DNA of 64,000 bases, from contig NZ_CATNVD010000001.1 in the NCBI RefSeq assembly GCF_951230155.1, positions 1 through 64,000 on the forward strand, written 5' to 3'. The position numbers were made by a program, and so were the translations under genes. Of the stretch, positions 53,528 to 62,756 are shown in pieces (within the stretch, counting starts at the first letter, position 1; each line of letters opens with the position of its first letter). Below the pieces are notes generated by a model, which was not told the origin of the DNA, ran no database searches, and saw only the letters and a list, made by a program, of their open reading frames with translations. Source of the DNA: Parablautia sp. Marseille-Q6255. GTDB taxonomy: Bacteria; Bacillota; Clostridia; Lachnospirales; Lachnospiraceae.

Positions 53528-54625
53528 ATGGAAAAATCAATTATAAACAATAAAGGAGCTGTATTTTATGAAAATGGTACATGGAATTTTATAACCAAAA
53601 CGGTAAATCGCAACAATTATACAATTGAATATGAGAAAAAAACAGGTTTTTCTTCTGTTGAGAAAGCGAAACAGGCCCAGGAGCAAGAAAGTAAACGATA
53701 TCAAGATCAAATAGTAAGAGTAAAAAGTTTGACAAATATGCGGTATACTTTTTTTGAATATCTTGATTACTGGTATCAAAAAATTTACCTTCCAAATTCT
53801 GACAGTCAGCTGAAGATAGTTTATTCTTGGACAATTTACAATATTATTTTTCCAATGGCTCCAAAAGACATTTTAATTGGTATGGTATCTTCTGATTATT
53901 TAAATGAACTTTTGAACAGTTGTAAAGATTATTGCAAAAGTGCAGGTCCTATAATAAATAAAGTACTCAATGTATCCTTAAAGGATGCTATGGATGATGG
54001 TCTTATTTCTAATGATCCATTGAAAAACATGAAAAAATATTATTGGGATGTGCCAGCAATGATTGTATACTCTAAAGAACAAATAAAAATATTACTTCAG
54101 GCAGCTTATGAGTACCATTCTATCTATTTAGAAATCTTACTTGCTTTATTTGCTGGATTGCGAAAAGGTGAAATTTACGGATTGAAATATTCTGATTTTG
54201 ATCCGAAAACTCAAACAGTCAAAATAGAGCGTCAGATTACTAGAGATTACGAAATAACTGTAAAAAATCATTCTACTTTTAAAATCATTAATTCCAAGCA
54301 ATTGGTAAAACCACCGAAATCTTTATGTAGTTATCGAACTTTGCGTATTCATAATATTATTTTTCACGAATTGGAAATTCGAAAAAAGGAGAATATGCAG
54401 TTGTTTGAAAAGCTTGGTAAAGATGAGCAGGAATGGAAAGAATATATTTGCATTGGAAAAAAAGGGCATATCAAAAGCGATGGAACCTGTAATGAGGGGC
54501 TGAAACGGATATGTGAACGAAATGCACTTCCTAGAATTTCTATGCATGATTTGCGGCACCCTTATGTCAAGCCCACGACAAAAAAATATTTATTTTTTCT
54601 TGTCCCCATGATCCAGCTTTCTTGA
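53528..54625 (+). pseudogene. Tyrosine integrase, truncated by the neighbouring element
   Basis: The N-terminal arm-binding and core-binding domains are intact, and the catalytic domain begins normally: AGLRKGEIYGLKYSDF gives the first Arg. It then reaches the second active-site box SMHDLRH and breaks off; the following PYVKPTTKK is foreign and ends at TGA 54623. The second half of that box's domain, the last His/Trp and the nucleophilic Tyr are absent. AGGAGG precedes ATG 53528. The missing part may lie at the far end of the inserted element. Confidence 0.9.
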
Positions 54626-54748
54626 TAGGGATTTTGCCGCCTCCCGTTTCTGTTCGGCGGCAAAAAAAGCATGAAGTCGTTCCTTTTCTTCCGGCAGCAT
54701 ACAGCCAAAAATTGTGCTGCCTTTTCTGTAATAAAACGCAATCCGCAT
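54590..54748 (-). CDS. Small unknown protein at the end of the serine-recombinase element (52 aa)
   Basis: ATG 54748 with AAAGGGA upstream, 16 bases beyond the stop of the first serine recombinase. The sequence is basic: RIAFYYRKGSTIFGCMLPEE, then a helix LHAFFAAEQKREAAKSL and a Lys-rich end. It fills the space between the recombinase and the element's edge. Not recognised. Confidence 0.6.
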   Translation of the reverse strand: MRIAFYYRKGSTIFGCMLPEEKERLHAFFAAEQKREAAKSLSRKLDHGDKKK

Positions 54749-54764
54749 AATCAATCCCTTTCCC

Positions 54765-56297
54765 TCATTTGTGAGCTGCCAAACTTTCCCTTATCTTAAA
54801 TTCAACATCCACCCGTTTATCAGGGTAAACATAAATCTTATCAATCAGAAGATCAACCAATTCCGAAGTCAGCCCATCGCTTTCCGTCAGCATCCGGGAA
54901 ATATCCATCTGCTGGCGCTGGTGGTGCCGTTCTTCCTGTTCGGCTTCAAGACGGGCCATGATAACCGCTTTGGTATTCTGCACTTCCAACAGCCTTTCAC
55001 TGATCTGCTCTTTTTGCTCCTTGTATTTCGGGAGCGGAATCCCCCCGGAAACAAGCGATTCATACAGCTTCCGCTTTTCTTCCTGCAGTTCAAAAATCTG
55101 CCGGTCAAAGTCAGCTTGACGTAAAGCAACGGTATCTACCTTACAGAGATCCGCTAAGCTGTCAACGCCAAATGCTACCTGGAACTGTTTGCACAGTAAT
55201 TCATAAACAAGCTGGTTCAGTTCTTTTTCTCGGATATGAATATTATAGCAGTCCAGTGAAGGAATCGTGCTGGAAAAGCGGCACCGGTAAGATGTCCCGT
55301 TTGCCAGGTGCAGAGCATGTTTACAGCATCCGCAGATAACCTTCCCACGCAGGAGATAGTTGTGCTTTTTCCTGTTTGGAATCTTAAAACGCTGAATAGA
55401 GGCATTGGCCTTTGAAAAGATTTTCTCATTTACCAGCGGTATATGATGGTCCGGTATTTTGATCCAGTCGCTTTCCGCTTTGCTCCGCATCTTGTGGCCG
55501 CCAATTTCCGTAACCTCTCTTTTGCCAATCACATAAGTGCCCATATATCGTTCGTCAGCAAGAATCCGAAGCACCGTAGAATTGCACCACATTCCGTGAG
55601 TTCTTGAAACATCGTGTGTCTTAATTCCTTTTCGGGCCTTATGTTCTCCGGGCGTGGGAATCTGCTGACGGGAAAGCTCCCGTGCAATATCGGCTGCGTT
55701 CATGCCATTTACGGCATATTCAAAAATTTTCTGGACTACTTCGGAAGTCTCCGGGTCCGGCACCATCCGTCCGTTTTCCCCTTTACGATAACCGTAAGGG
55801 CAGATTTTACTTTGGTATTCGCCACGCTGGAATTTCAGGTATTTGGCCGTTTTGGTCTTTACCGACATATCACGGCTGTAATACTCACTGATTAAATACT
55901 TGAAGGCAACTTCCATACCTCCGGTATCACCTTTTAACTTTTGGGTGTCAAAATCATCATTGACAGAAATAAAGCGGGTATGGAACAACGGAAATACCCG
56001 CTCGATAAAGTAGCCGGTTTCCAAACTGTTGCGACCAAACCGGGAAAAATCTTTTACCATGATACAGTCAATCCGATTGGCCCGTACCAGGTCAAGTAAT
56101 TCCTGCACAGCAGGGCGCTCGAAGTTTGCCCCGCTGTACCCGTTATCTACAAACTCCATAAGTTCCGCATTGGTATATTCAGGCAGTTCAGAGGCATATT
56201 CCCGAAGGATGCTTCGCTGGCTGGAAATACTCATACTATCTGTTTTGGCGTCCTCCAAAGAAAGACGGATATAAAGAGCAATCATATACTTTTTCAT
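54765..56297 (-). CDS. Large serine recombinase 1
   Basis: A 510-residue large serine recombinase. The resolvase-type catalytic domain has its nucleophile in ALYIRLSLED (about residue 12) and the usual VDNGYSGANFERPAV and IDCIMVKDFSRFGR. The recombinase domain follows (YGYRKGENGRMVPD), then a zinc ribbon GKVICGCCKHAL and a coiled-coil region, LFELQEEKRKLYESL-like. It overlaps recombinase 2 by four bases (ATGA). Such enzymes insert and excise elements in one direction with an accessory factor. Confidence 0.95.
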   Translation of the reverse strand: MKKYMIALYIRLSLEDAKTDSMSISSQRSILREYASELPEYTNAELMEFVDNGYSGANFERPAVQELLDLVRANRIDCIMVKDFSRFGRNSLETGYFIERVFPLFHTRFISVNDDFDTQKLKGDTGGMEVAFKYLISEYYSRDMSVKTKTAKYLKFQRGEYQSKICPYGYRKGENGRMVPDPETSEVVQKIFEYAVNGMNAADIARELSRQQIPTPGEHKARKGIKTHDVSRTHGMWCNSTVLRILADERYMGTYVIGKREVTEIGGHKMRSKAESDWIKIPDHHIPLVNEKIFSKANASIQRFKIPNRKKHNYLLRGKVICGCCKHALHLANGTSYRCRFSSTIPSLDCYNIHIREKELNQLVYELLCKQFQVAFGVDSLADLCKVDTVALRQADFDRQIFELQEEKRKLYESLVSGGIPLPKYKEQKEQISERLLEVQNTKAVIMARLEAEQEERHHQRQQMDISRMLTESDGLTSELVDLLIDKIYVYPDKRVDVEFKIRESLAAHK

Positions 56298-57931
56298 TCT
56301 GCCGCCGCCTCCTTAAACGCCTCAAATTCCGTACGGAATGTAAATTTTACATCTACCTGTTTATTCGGGTAGACCGTGATCCGCTCAATCAAACGCTCAA
56401 TGAGAGCGGCAGTCAGGGAGCCTCCGGCCAAAAGTTCCTGCTCGTCTTTTTCCAGGTCCTTGCACTTTTCGGTCTGTTTCTGACGGACGGCAGACTGGTT
56501 TTCATAAAAGGAAAGCTCTTTTTGGGCCGCCTGCATCTGTTCTTCGTAAGTCGCTTTCAAAACGAAATATTCTTCGCTGTCAATCGCTCCGTTCATCAGA
56601 CTTTCATAAAGAGTTTGCAAAAACTCACGATTTTGGTTAAGCTGTAACTTTGCCCGGTTGATTTTCTCACGGGTGGCAGCCTCTTTTTCCTGTTTTTGAA
56701 TGTTGTCGTTCAGAAGCAGCGCATAATCCCCCAGAACGGCGGCTAATTCCCTTTTAAGAATGTCCAGCACCGTTGCGATCAGCTCGGTTTCGCTGATGGA
56801 AACACCAGCGCATTTATCTTTATGTACCCTGGTAGGGGTCAGGCAGTGGAAGCGATATGAACCATTGCATTGTTGGCGCTGCCGGTGCAGGCTTCTCCCA
56901 CAGTCTCCACAGAAAATCCGCCCCTTGAAAATATTGGGCGTATATGGAATAACCGGGTGCTTCTTGCTTTCCTCGGCCACTTCTGCCCGGTACTTCTGGA
57001 CAGCATCAAAAATCTCTCTGGAAACAATAGGCTCATGGGTGCCAGTAACCACAATCAGGTTTTCCTCGCCTGCGGGCACCTGCCGATGAAGAACGGTTTT
57101 GGTCCGCCCCTGCACCATGTCACCAGTATACTTATCTTCCTGCAAAATCTTAGAAACCGTCCAGGTCTGCCAGTAACCACGACCAGCCAATGCCTGATGG
57201 GTGATCTCTCCGGTCTGCATTTTATACTTTCCTGGGGAGGGATAGCCACCCTCATTAAGCAGCAATACAATCCGATTGAGAGGGACTTTTTCATAAGCCC
57301 ACTGGAAAATCTGGCGTACCACAGGAGCCGCCACCGGATCAATAATCAATTTGTGACAGTCATCAGGGTCTTTCATATATCCAAATGGCGCCCTGCCACC
57401 CACATACTTGCCCTCTTTCATATCCTGACGGGCCTGGGCCTTTATCTTGCGTCCTATGTCCAGCGCATAGGCTTCGTTAATCATATTTTTCAGCGGAAGG
57501 ATAATACCGCCGTGGAGATTATCAGCATTTTCAGAGTCAAATTGATCCGTAACGCTGATGAACCGGACATTATGGGAAGGAAAATAACGCTCAATGTAAT
57601 ATCCCGTGTCAATGGCATTGCGTCCCAGGCGCGACAGATCCTTGACGATCACACAGCCTACTTTGCCGGATTCAATATCCGAAAGCATCCGCTGGAAGCC
57701 GTCACGGTTGAAATTCGTGCCTGTTGCTCCGTTGTCGATATAGATGTCGTAAAGACGCAGTTCGGGTTTCCCAAATAGGAATTTTTCAAGAACCAGCTTT
57801 TGAGTTTCGATAGAATTTCCACGTTTATTGTTATCCTCCACAGACAGCCGGATATACAGCGCCGTACTGATAAACGGGCAAACAGGCATGGCAGCCTGCG
57901 CTGTATTATGCTTCCTGCTTTTTCTTGCCAT
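56294..57931 (-). CDS. Large serine recombinase 2
   Basis: A 545-residue large serine recombinase with the nucleophile in TALYIRLSVED after a 25-residue extension, IDNGATGTNFNRDGFQRML and VGCVIVKDLSRLGRN in the catalytic domain, then YVGGRAPFGYMKDPDD, the zinc ribbon RIFCGDCGRSL and a coiled coil. It overlaps both neighbours or abuts them, so the three form one operon. Each may handle one step of integration or excision. Confidence 0.95.
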   Translation of the reverse strand: MARKSRKHNTAQAAMPVCPFISTALYIRLSVEDNNKRGNSIETQKLVLEKFLFGKPELRLYDIYIDNGATGTNFNRDGFQRMLSDIESGKVGCVIVKDLSRLGRNAIDTGYYIERYFPSHNVRFISVTDQFDSENADNLHGGIILPLKNMINEAYALDIGRKIKAQARQDMKEGKYVGGRAPFGYMKDPDDCHKLIIDPVAAPVVRQIFQWAYEKVPLNRIVLLLNEGGYPSPGKYKMQTGEITHQALAGRGYWQTWTVSKILQEDKYTGDMVQGRTKTVLHRQVPAGEENLIVVTGTHEPIVSREIFDAVQKYRAEVAEESKKHPVIPYTPNIFKGRIFCGDCGRSLHRQRQQCNGSYRFHCLTPTRVHKDKCAGVSISETELIATVLDILKRELAAVLGDYALLLNDNIQKQEKEAATREKINRAKLQLNQNREFLQTLYESLMNGAIDSEEYFVLKATYEEQMQAAQKELSFYENQSAVRQKQTEKCKDLEKDEQELLAGGSLTAALIERLIERITVYPNKQVDVKFTFRTEFEAFKEAAAE

Positions 57932-57932
57932 T

Positions 57933-59552
57933 TCAGACCACCATCCTTTCCTGTACCGGCGTAATCAGGGCAAGTGCTTTTTCGTATTCGTCCTGATAAT
58001 TAAATTGAATCTGCAATTCGTCTTTCCCCAGCACTGTGATAACCTGAACAAGCTGGATGATTGCCTTGCGGTCAAGTTCTTCCAGATCGGAAAAACGCTT
58101 AAAATTCTCAATCCAGCGATTCCTTTCACTCCGGTTTTCCATAACATCCGCCCGTTTTTCTTTAAGAGCGGCAATCGCCTGTTCAAGCTGGGTAATCCGG
58201 GCACTATAACTGCTTTTGTTATAAAGGAACTCCGACTTGTCCAGAAATCCGTTTACCATACTTTCATACAGTTTCATTTTATATTGACGAATCCTCTCCA
58301 ACTGCTGCTCATTCTGGGTGATCTGCCGCGAATACTCTTTGATAAGCTCACAGTTGATACGGCTCTGGTCTATGCCGGATAAGATTTCATCCAGAGAGAC
58401 TACATTAGCAATAAACCCTTTCAGGCTGTCCCGCACGCACTCCATCAGCTCATGTTCCTTTACCATGACCGGATGAGCGCACCCATTCTTCTTTCCGGTA
58501 GGACAATAGTAATAGTGATACTCTTTGTCTTTATAGCGGTTGGTTTTACGTACCATCCGGCTTCCGCAGCAGCCGCAGACCAGTATGCCGGAAAACAGAT
58601 AGACTTTATCTTTTTGGGGAGATGTACGGGTGTCCAGGTTGCGAATCCTTTGTACCAGGTCAAAATCATTCCGATCAATAATGGCTTCGTGAGCATTTTC
58701 CACGCGAATCCACTCGGAGGAAGGGCGGCTCTCCATCTCTTTCAGCTTAAAGTGCTGAGAACCTTTTCGACCCTGGACCAGTGTGCCGGTATAGGTTTCA
58801 TCCTGCAAAATCCGGGTGACGGTATTTGCCGACCACCGGCAATCCTTCCGGTCTGTATAGCCTTTCTTGGCATGGGGAAGGCCATAATACTTTTTATATG
58901 CCAGGGGAGAGAGTGTACCCAGCCGGTTCAGCTCATTCGCGATGGCGTAGGGGCTGAATCCTTCCAGGCGCATCCTGAAAATGCTCCGCACCACCTGGGC
59001 AGCATATTCGTCTACCACAAGAAGATTATGATTTTCTTCGGATTTACGATAGCCATAAACCGGGAAAGCTCCAACGAAATCACCGTTCTTGCGCTTTGTC
59101 TCCAGAGAACTTCTCGTCTTGATGGAAATATCCCGTGCGTAGGCTTCATTCATAATGTTCTTTACTGATACAGTCAGGTCATCGCCTGCGCTTTCATTAA
59201 GAGTATCAATATTGTCATTGATGGCAATAAACCTCACGCCATAGGCCGGAAAGACACGGCGCATATAGCGGCCAGTCTCAATATACTCTCGACCAAGACG
59301 GGAAAGGTCTTTGACAATGACGCAGTTGATCTTTCCTTCCATGATGTCATCCATCATTTCCTTAAAAGCCGGACGGTCAAAGATAACCCCGCTGTACCCA
59401 TCGTCTACCTTTTCAGAGACCAGCTCGATTTCCGGGTGACGGCTCACGAAATCTTCGATCAGCTTTCGTTGATTGCCGACACTGTTGCTTTCATTTGATT
59501 TGTCATCCGTATAAGATAAGCGGATATATTTGGCAGCCTTATAAACCTGCAT
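57933..59552 (-). CDS. Large serine recombinase 3
   Basis: A 539-residue large serine recombinase, first in the operon. Catalytic domain: AAKYIRLSYTDD, VDDGYSGVIFDRPAFKEMM and INCVIVKDLSRLGREY. Then FPVYGYRKSEENHNLL, the zinc ribbon ILVCGCCGSRMV and a coiled coil. The stop is one base from recombinase 2. The three proteins differ from each other clearly, so this is an old set, not a recent duplication. Confidence 0.95.
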   Translation of the reverse strand: MQVYKAAKYIRLSYTDDKSNESNSVGNQRKLIEDFVSRHPEIELVSEKVDDGYSGVIFDRPAFKEMMDDIMEGKINCVIVKDLSRLGREYIETGRYMRRVFPAYGVRFIAINDNIDTLNESAGDDLTVSVKNIMNEAYARDISIKTRSSLETKRKNGDFVGAFPVYGYRKSEENHNLLVVDEYAAQVVRSIFRMRLEGFSPYAIANELNRLGTLSPLAYKKYYGLPHAKKGYTDRKDCRWSANTVTRILQDETYTGTLVQGRKGSQHFKLKEMESRPSSEWIRVENAHEAIIDRNDFDLVQRIRNLDTRTSPQKDKVYLFSGILVCGCCGSRMVRKTNRYKDKEYHYYYCPTGKKNGCAHPVMVKEHELMECVRDSLKGFIANVVSLDEILSGIDQSRINCELIKEYSRQITQNEQQLERIRQYKMKLYESMVNGFLDKSEFLYNKSSYSARITQLEQAIAALKEKRADVMENRSERNRWIENFKRFSDLEELDRKAIIQLVQVITVLGKDELQIQFNYQDEYEKALALITPVQERMVV

Positions 59553-59696
59553 AGAAAAACACTCCTTTCATCACGGAAAAATCCCCGCAATTCAAGGAGT
59601 GCAGTCTGCTTATCGGTATTCAATTCCTTTTCCATGTTTATTATAACGCTCCATGCGGGAAAAATCAGCCCCCAAAATGAAAAAAATCAGCAAATT

Positions 59697-59927
59697 TCAG
59701 CGAAGGATTCCGCGCAGACATTCCTCCAGGGTGGCACCTTCCTGGGAAAAACTTGCCCGGACAACAAATCTGCCGCATTTGAAATGATACGGGTCCCGGA
59801 TCTGCCGAATAAACTCGGCAATCCTTTCTTCTCGCGGCAAATCCTTATTAACAGATACATCCCGGATGTCGGCAAGTTTATCTGCCTCCGGTGTTTGAAT
59901 GACCGTATATGCCGGTGTGTGACTCAT
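59697..59927 (-). CDS. Small conserved element protein (76 aa)
   Basis: Opening SHTPAYTVIQTPEADKLADI, then REERIAEFIRQIRDPYHFKC and a beta end FVVRASFSQEG. I recall this pattern from Clostridia integrative elements carrying serine recombinases, where it is a small protein of unknown function. AAAGGAG precedes ATG 59927. It precedes the recombinase operon by 144 bases. Confidence 0.75.
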   Translation of the reverse strand: MSHTPAYTVIQTPEADKLADIRDVSVNKDLPREERIAEFIRQIRDPYHFKCGRFVVRASFSQEGATLEECLRGILR

Positions 59928-60033
59928 AACAGCAGCTCCTTTCCTTTCCTTTCATACTGAATCATCAAAATCACATGAATAAGGCCGGACACACTGAAAG
60001 AGCGGCCCGGCCTCATGGTATCTGATTTCGATT

Positions 60034-60264
60034 TTATAGGAATCCATGCCGCTGCTCGAAAATCAAAACAACGGCATGGATGGTTTTTGGGTAACTTGCC
60101 GTATTTGCCACGCCCCCCGGCAGGCCCGTTTCCGGGCCGGGGATGCCACAGGCTGCGGCCAGCTTTACCGCATCATAGCCCTGCTTGTGCCGTCGCTTCG
60201 CCAGAGCTAACGAACACAGAAGGGACTCCCCCCAAGTCTTTGACGGGTCGTGAGAAAGTATCAT
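60034..60264 (-). CDS. Possible small protein (76 aa)
   Basis: The frame reads DPSKTWGESLLCSLALAKRR and later GPETGLPGGVANTASYPKTI. The region is GC-rich and has inverted repeats (GGCAGGCCCG...CGGGCC), and no good ribosome-binding site is seen before ATG 60264. It may be coding in frame with an earlier start or a structured non-coding stretch. Confidence 0.3.
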   Translation of the reverse strand: MILSHDPSKTWGESLLCSLALAKRRHKQGYDAVKLAAACGIPGPETGLPGGVANTASYPKTIHAVVLIFEQRHGFL

Positions 60265-60523
60265 TATACCCTGTATCAGTCATCGCGTCTGGCCTGCCAC
60301 AGCCAGATCAATAGATAGCGTAGATCGCTCGGACGGCTGGGCTTCATCACCTCCTTAAAGCCGCCTGTCATCGCGCCGCTCCATTTGCCGCTCGGAATAC
60401 AGGGAAAGTACCTATGGCACCGTATATGCAGTTTTCAAGGTCCAGATGAAGGGCTGGGAGCTTGTCTGCATATACAGGTGGGTGTGGCACCGTTGAAGGT
60501 TCTCACTCACCGAAATGGCATTG

Positions 60524-60565
60524 CCCCAAAAAATGTCCTTCTATAAGTCGTGACATTTTTGGGGG
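60524..60565. other. Hairpin upstream end of the accessory region
   Basis: CCCCAAAAAATGTC (60524-60537) pairs with GACATTTTTGGGG (60552-60564), one bulged A. On the minus strand it follows the sigma-factor gene and could end it. The rest of 60265-60523 also has TATATGCAG (near 60423) facing CTGCATATA (near 60466) but no gene I can support. Confidence 0.55.
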
Positions 60566-60581
60566 TACATTTGTAGGGGGT

Positions 60582-61007
60582 TTAGAAATTTTCCTCTAAA
60601 ATTTTTTCCAGACGCCGAAGCCCACGCTGAATACTTTCATAGACAGCATGGAGAGAAACCCCTTCCATCTTGGCAATATCCATCAGGGTAATGCCGAGAA
60701 TATAGTGAGCGTACACACGCTGGCGTTGTTTCTCTGGCAATGAAGAAATCGCCTGGTACAGCCGTTCTTCCTTCAGGTGCCTTTCTACGATCTCCTGCAG
60801 CGTTGGGGTAAAAAGAACAGCTTCGCGTTCAATATCATCCCCATAATCAAGAGAAAGGAATGCCTTATGCCGGTATGTACGGCGGCGATATGCCACTTCT
60901 TTCCGCTGATATTCTACAAGCACATCCACAACCTCATCGGGCAGGCTGATAAACAGATCCGTTTTATATATTTCCGGGTAAAATTCCCGCAGATTGATTT
61001 CTTTCAT
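60582..61007 (-). CDS. Element-encoded sigma-70-like factor
   Basis: A 141-residue protein with a sigma region-4 helix-turn-helix at the C-terminus: ISSLPEKQRQRVYAHYILGI, then MEGVSLHAVYESIQRGLRRL. The N-terminal half includes YRRRTYRHKAFLSLD, common to the sigma-like regulators of Tn916-type elements. The start is ATG 61007 with GGAGG eight bases before it; the longer frame to 61229 lacks a site. It probably activates element genes. Confidence 0.85.
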   Translation of the reverse strand: MKEINLREFYPEIYKTDLFISLPDEVVDVLVEYQRKEVAYRRRTYRHKAFLSLDYGDDIEREAVLFTPTLQEIVERHLKEERLYQAISSLPEKQRQRVYAHYILGITLMDIAKMEGVSLHAVYESIQRGLRRLEKILEENF

Positions 61008-61216
61008 GGTAATCCTCCAATTTCGATTTTTGAGTGGGTTAATGGGCAAATCGAAATCAGAGGGGCGGTGATCTACACCGTACAGGTCCGGCGGCAGGCT
61101 TGTCCTGCGCCTTATCTGTAAAAAAGAGCGCCCACCGTACAGCAGTAAGCTGCGCCTGTCGTATTCCGTCACCATCTGACGGAGCAGAATGGAAAATGCA
61201 AAATCCTGTCGAATGG

Positions 61217-61252
61217 AAAAACCCCGCAATCCATCGCAGGATTACGGGGTTT
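61217..61252 (-). terminator. Terminator on the minus strand upstream of the sigma gene
   Basis: AAACCCCG-x-AATCC (61219-61232) pairs with GGATT-x-CGGGGTTT (61239-61252), one mismatch, with T's following on the minus strand. It isolates the sigma gene from the regulator further right. The interval 61253-61491 holds a TATAAT-like box near 61396 and no gene I can support. Confidence 0.75.
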
Positions 61253-61491
61253 AAATCTCTTTTATATGACCGGCTATGTCGAGGCCGGTATTCTGACCTC
61301 GGCAGCATTTTCCATGCCCTCCTTTATTGAAGGAGAGCAGAGTTACCTATTATGTCCACCTCCCTCATTTTGGGGCATTATATAGGGATAAATGCTATAA
61401 TTCTTCCAGAAGCGTCATGGTTTTACCGAATTTAATCAACAATACATGACAAAATCAGGCATTATCCACACAGCAGAAAAAACGAAAATTT

Positions 61492-61520
61492 AAGGGTGCG
61501 GCAGAAATACCGCACCCTTC
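61492..61520 (-). terminator. Terminator after the winged-helix gene
   Basis: AAGGGTGCGG (61492-61501) pairs perfectly with CCGCACCCTT (61510-61519), followed on the minus strand by TTAAATTTT. It comes right after the regulator's stop. Confidence 0.82.
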
Positions 61521-62003
61521 TTATACTTCAAATTTATATCCCACGCCATAGACGCTTTTCACATAATCCGGCAAGCCAGGGGCAACCCTGAGCTTCTTTC
61601 GCAAGTTGCTTATATGGTTGTTGATTGCTTTCCGGGAATAGTAGGTGTAGTCCTTATGCCATACCAGATCCAGCAGCATTTCATAGGTGAACACCCGCTT
61701 TGGATTTAGTATGAGCAAAGCAAAAATCTCAAATTCTTTGACCGTCAGCGGAATTACCTGACTCCTCACGGTAACAAGGCGCTGCTCCAAGCAGAAATAT
61801 AAATCACCTTCCCGGATTTCTGTCAACGGCTGATCGGCTTGCTGTGGGATAAAATAGCTGCCGTGAAAGAGAGTTGTGCATGGGACATCAGCCAAAATAT
61901 CGCCAGCTTCATAGTCACGAACAAACTGAGCCATCTCTTTCTTTTGATTTGGAGAAAGCAGCGCAAACAATTTTTCACCGATTTTCCTGCCGGAATCTTT
62001 CAA
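61521..62003 (-). CDS. OmpR-type winged-helix regulator without receiver domain
   Basis: A 160-residue protein. The last 100 residues are the OmpR winged helix: IPLTVKEFEIFALLIL, then RKAINNHISNLRKKLR and VKSVYGVGYKFEV. The N-terminal 60 residues are not a receiver. The frame starts at TTG 62003, but one inserted base in the G-run at 62022-62024 (plus-strand CCC) would instead give ATG 62026, MGKLAVLDLKDSGRKIGEKL, with AAGGTGGTG ahead. It is next to the ABC genes and probably controls them. Confidence 0.82.
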   Translation of the reverse strand: MKDSGRKIGEKLFALLSPNQKKEMAQFVRDYEAGDILADVPCTTLFHGSYFIPQQADQPLTEIREGDLYFCLEQRLVTVRSQVIPLTVKEFEIFALLILNPKRVFTYEMLLDLVWHKDYTYYSRKAINNHISNLRKKLRVAPGLPDYVKSVYGVGYKFEV

Positions 62004-62063
62004 ATCCAGAACGGCTAATTTCCCATGTTATCACCACCTTAATTGCCAAATATTTTCTTAACC

Positions 62064-62756
62064 TCAAACACAATTTTGAAAGAAAGCACTCTCCAGTTGA
62101 GTAAAATCCCGTGGATTTTCAAGTTGAAAAATCTTTCTCTGCTTGTCGATAAAAACCACATCGTCACAGAAATTCGCAACCAAATCAAGGTTATGGGCTG
62201 AAAAGAGTACAAGATTCCCAGCGTCCCGATGTTCAAGCAGCAATTTTTTTAGGGTGGCAACGCTTTCCGGATCAAGACCATTAAAAGGTTCATCCAGGAT
62301 TAGATTGCCTGCGCCAGAAAGAAAGGCCGCAATCAGATACACCTTTTGTTTCATGCCAAGCGAATAGTTTGCAATATATTCGTTCAGTGACCGCTCCAAC
62401 TTGAAAGCAGTTGACAACCTTTCGAGCGTTTCCTTTGCTTTAACGGCATTTTGGCGATATAGCTGTATGATGCACTTCAAGTATTCATTTCCAGTCAAAT
62501 TCAAAAACATCTCTTTGCTGTCTGGAACATAGAAAAACTGAAACTTAGACTTAAACTCCCGATTATCAATCCCATCAATCTCCACTTTTCCGCTATCCAT
62601 GCTGGCCGGCTGTGTGATGGCATTTAATAGTGTAGATTTTCCAATGCCATTGACGCCAACCAGTGCATAAATCCGTTGATTCTCCAAGGAGCAGGAGATG
62701 TTTTCAAAAATTATTCTGTTTCCATACTTTTTTGATATGTCTGTTACTTTAATCAC
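62064..62756 (-). CDS. ABC transporter ATP-binding protein
   Basis: A 230-residue ATPase: Walker A GVNGIGKSTLLN, the signature YSLGMKQKVYLIAAFLSG, Walker B NLILDEPFNGLDPES and the switch His in LFSAHNLD. The layout is that of exporters for peptides or antibiotics (BcrA-like). It overlaps the permease gene by eight bases. The two proteins would form an efflux or immunity transporter carried by the element. Confidence 0.94.
   Translation of the reverse strand: MIKVTDISKKYGNRIIFENISCSLENQRIYALVGVNGIGKSTLLNAITQPASMDSGKVEIDGIDNREFKSKFQFFYVPDSKEMFLNLTGNEYLKCIIQLYRQNAVKAKETLERLSTAFKLERSLNEYIANYSLGMKQKVYLIAAFLSGAGNLILDEPFNGLDPESVATLKKLLLEHRDAGNLVLFSAHNLDLVANFCDDVVFIDKQRKIFQLENPRDFTQLESAFFQNCV

Noticed and set aside
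56870-57778. Plus-strand 302-residue frame
   Set aside because: Antisense to serine recombinase 2, whose motifs are complete; GC-rich genes often give long antisense frames.
61057-61330. Frames on both strands around 61.1-61.3 kb
   Set aside because: They include the terminator at 61217 and have no ribosome-binding site or domain.
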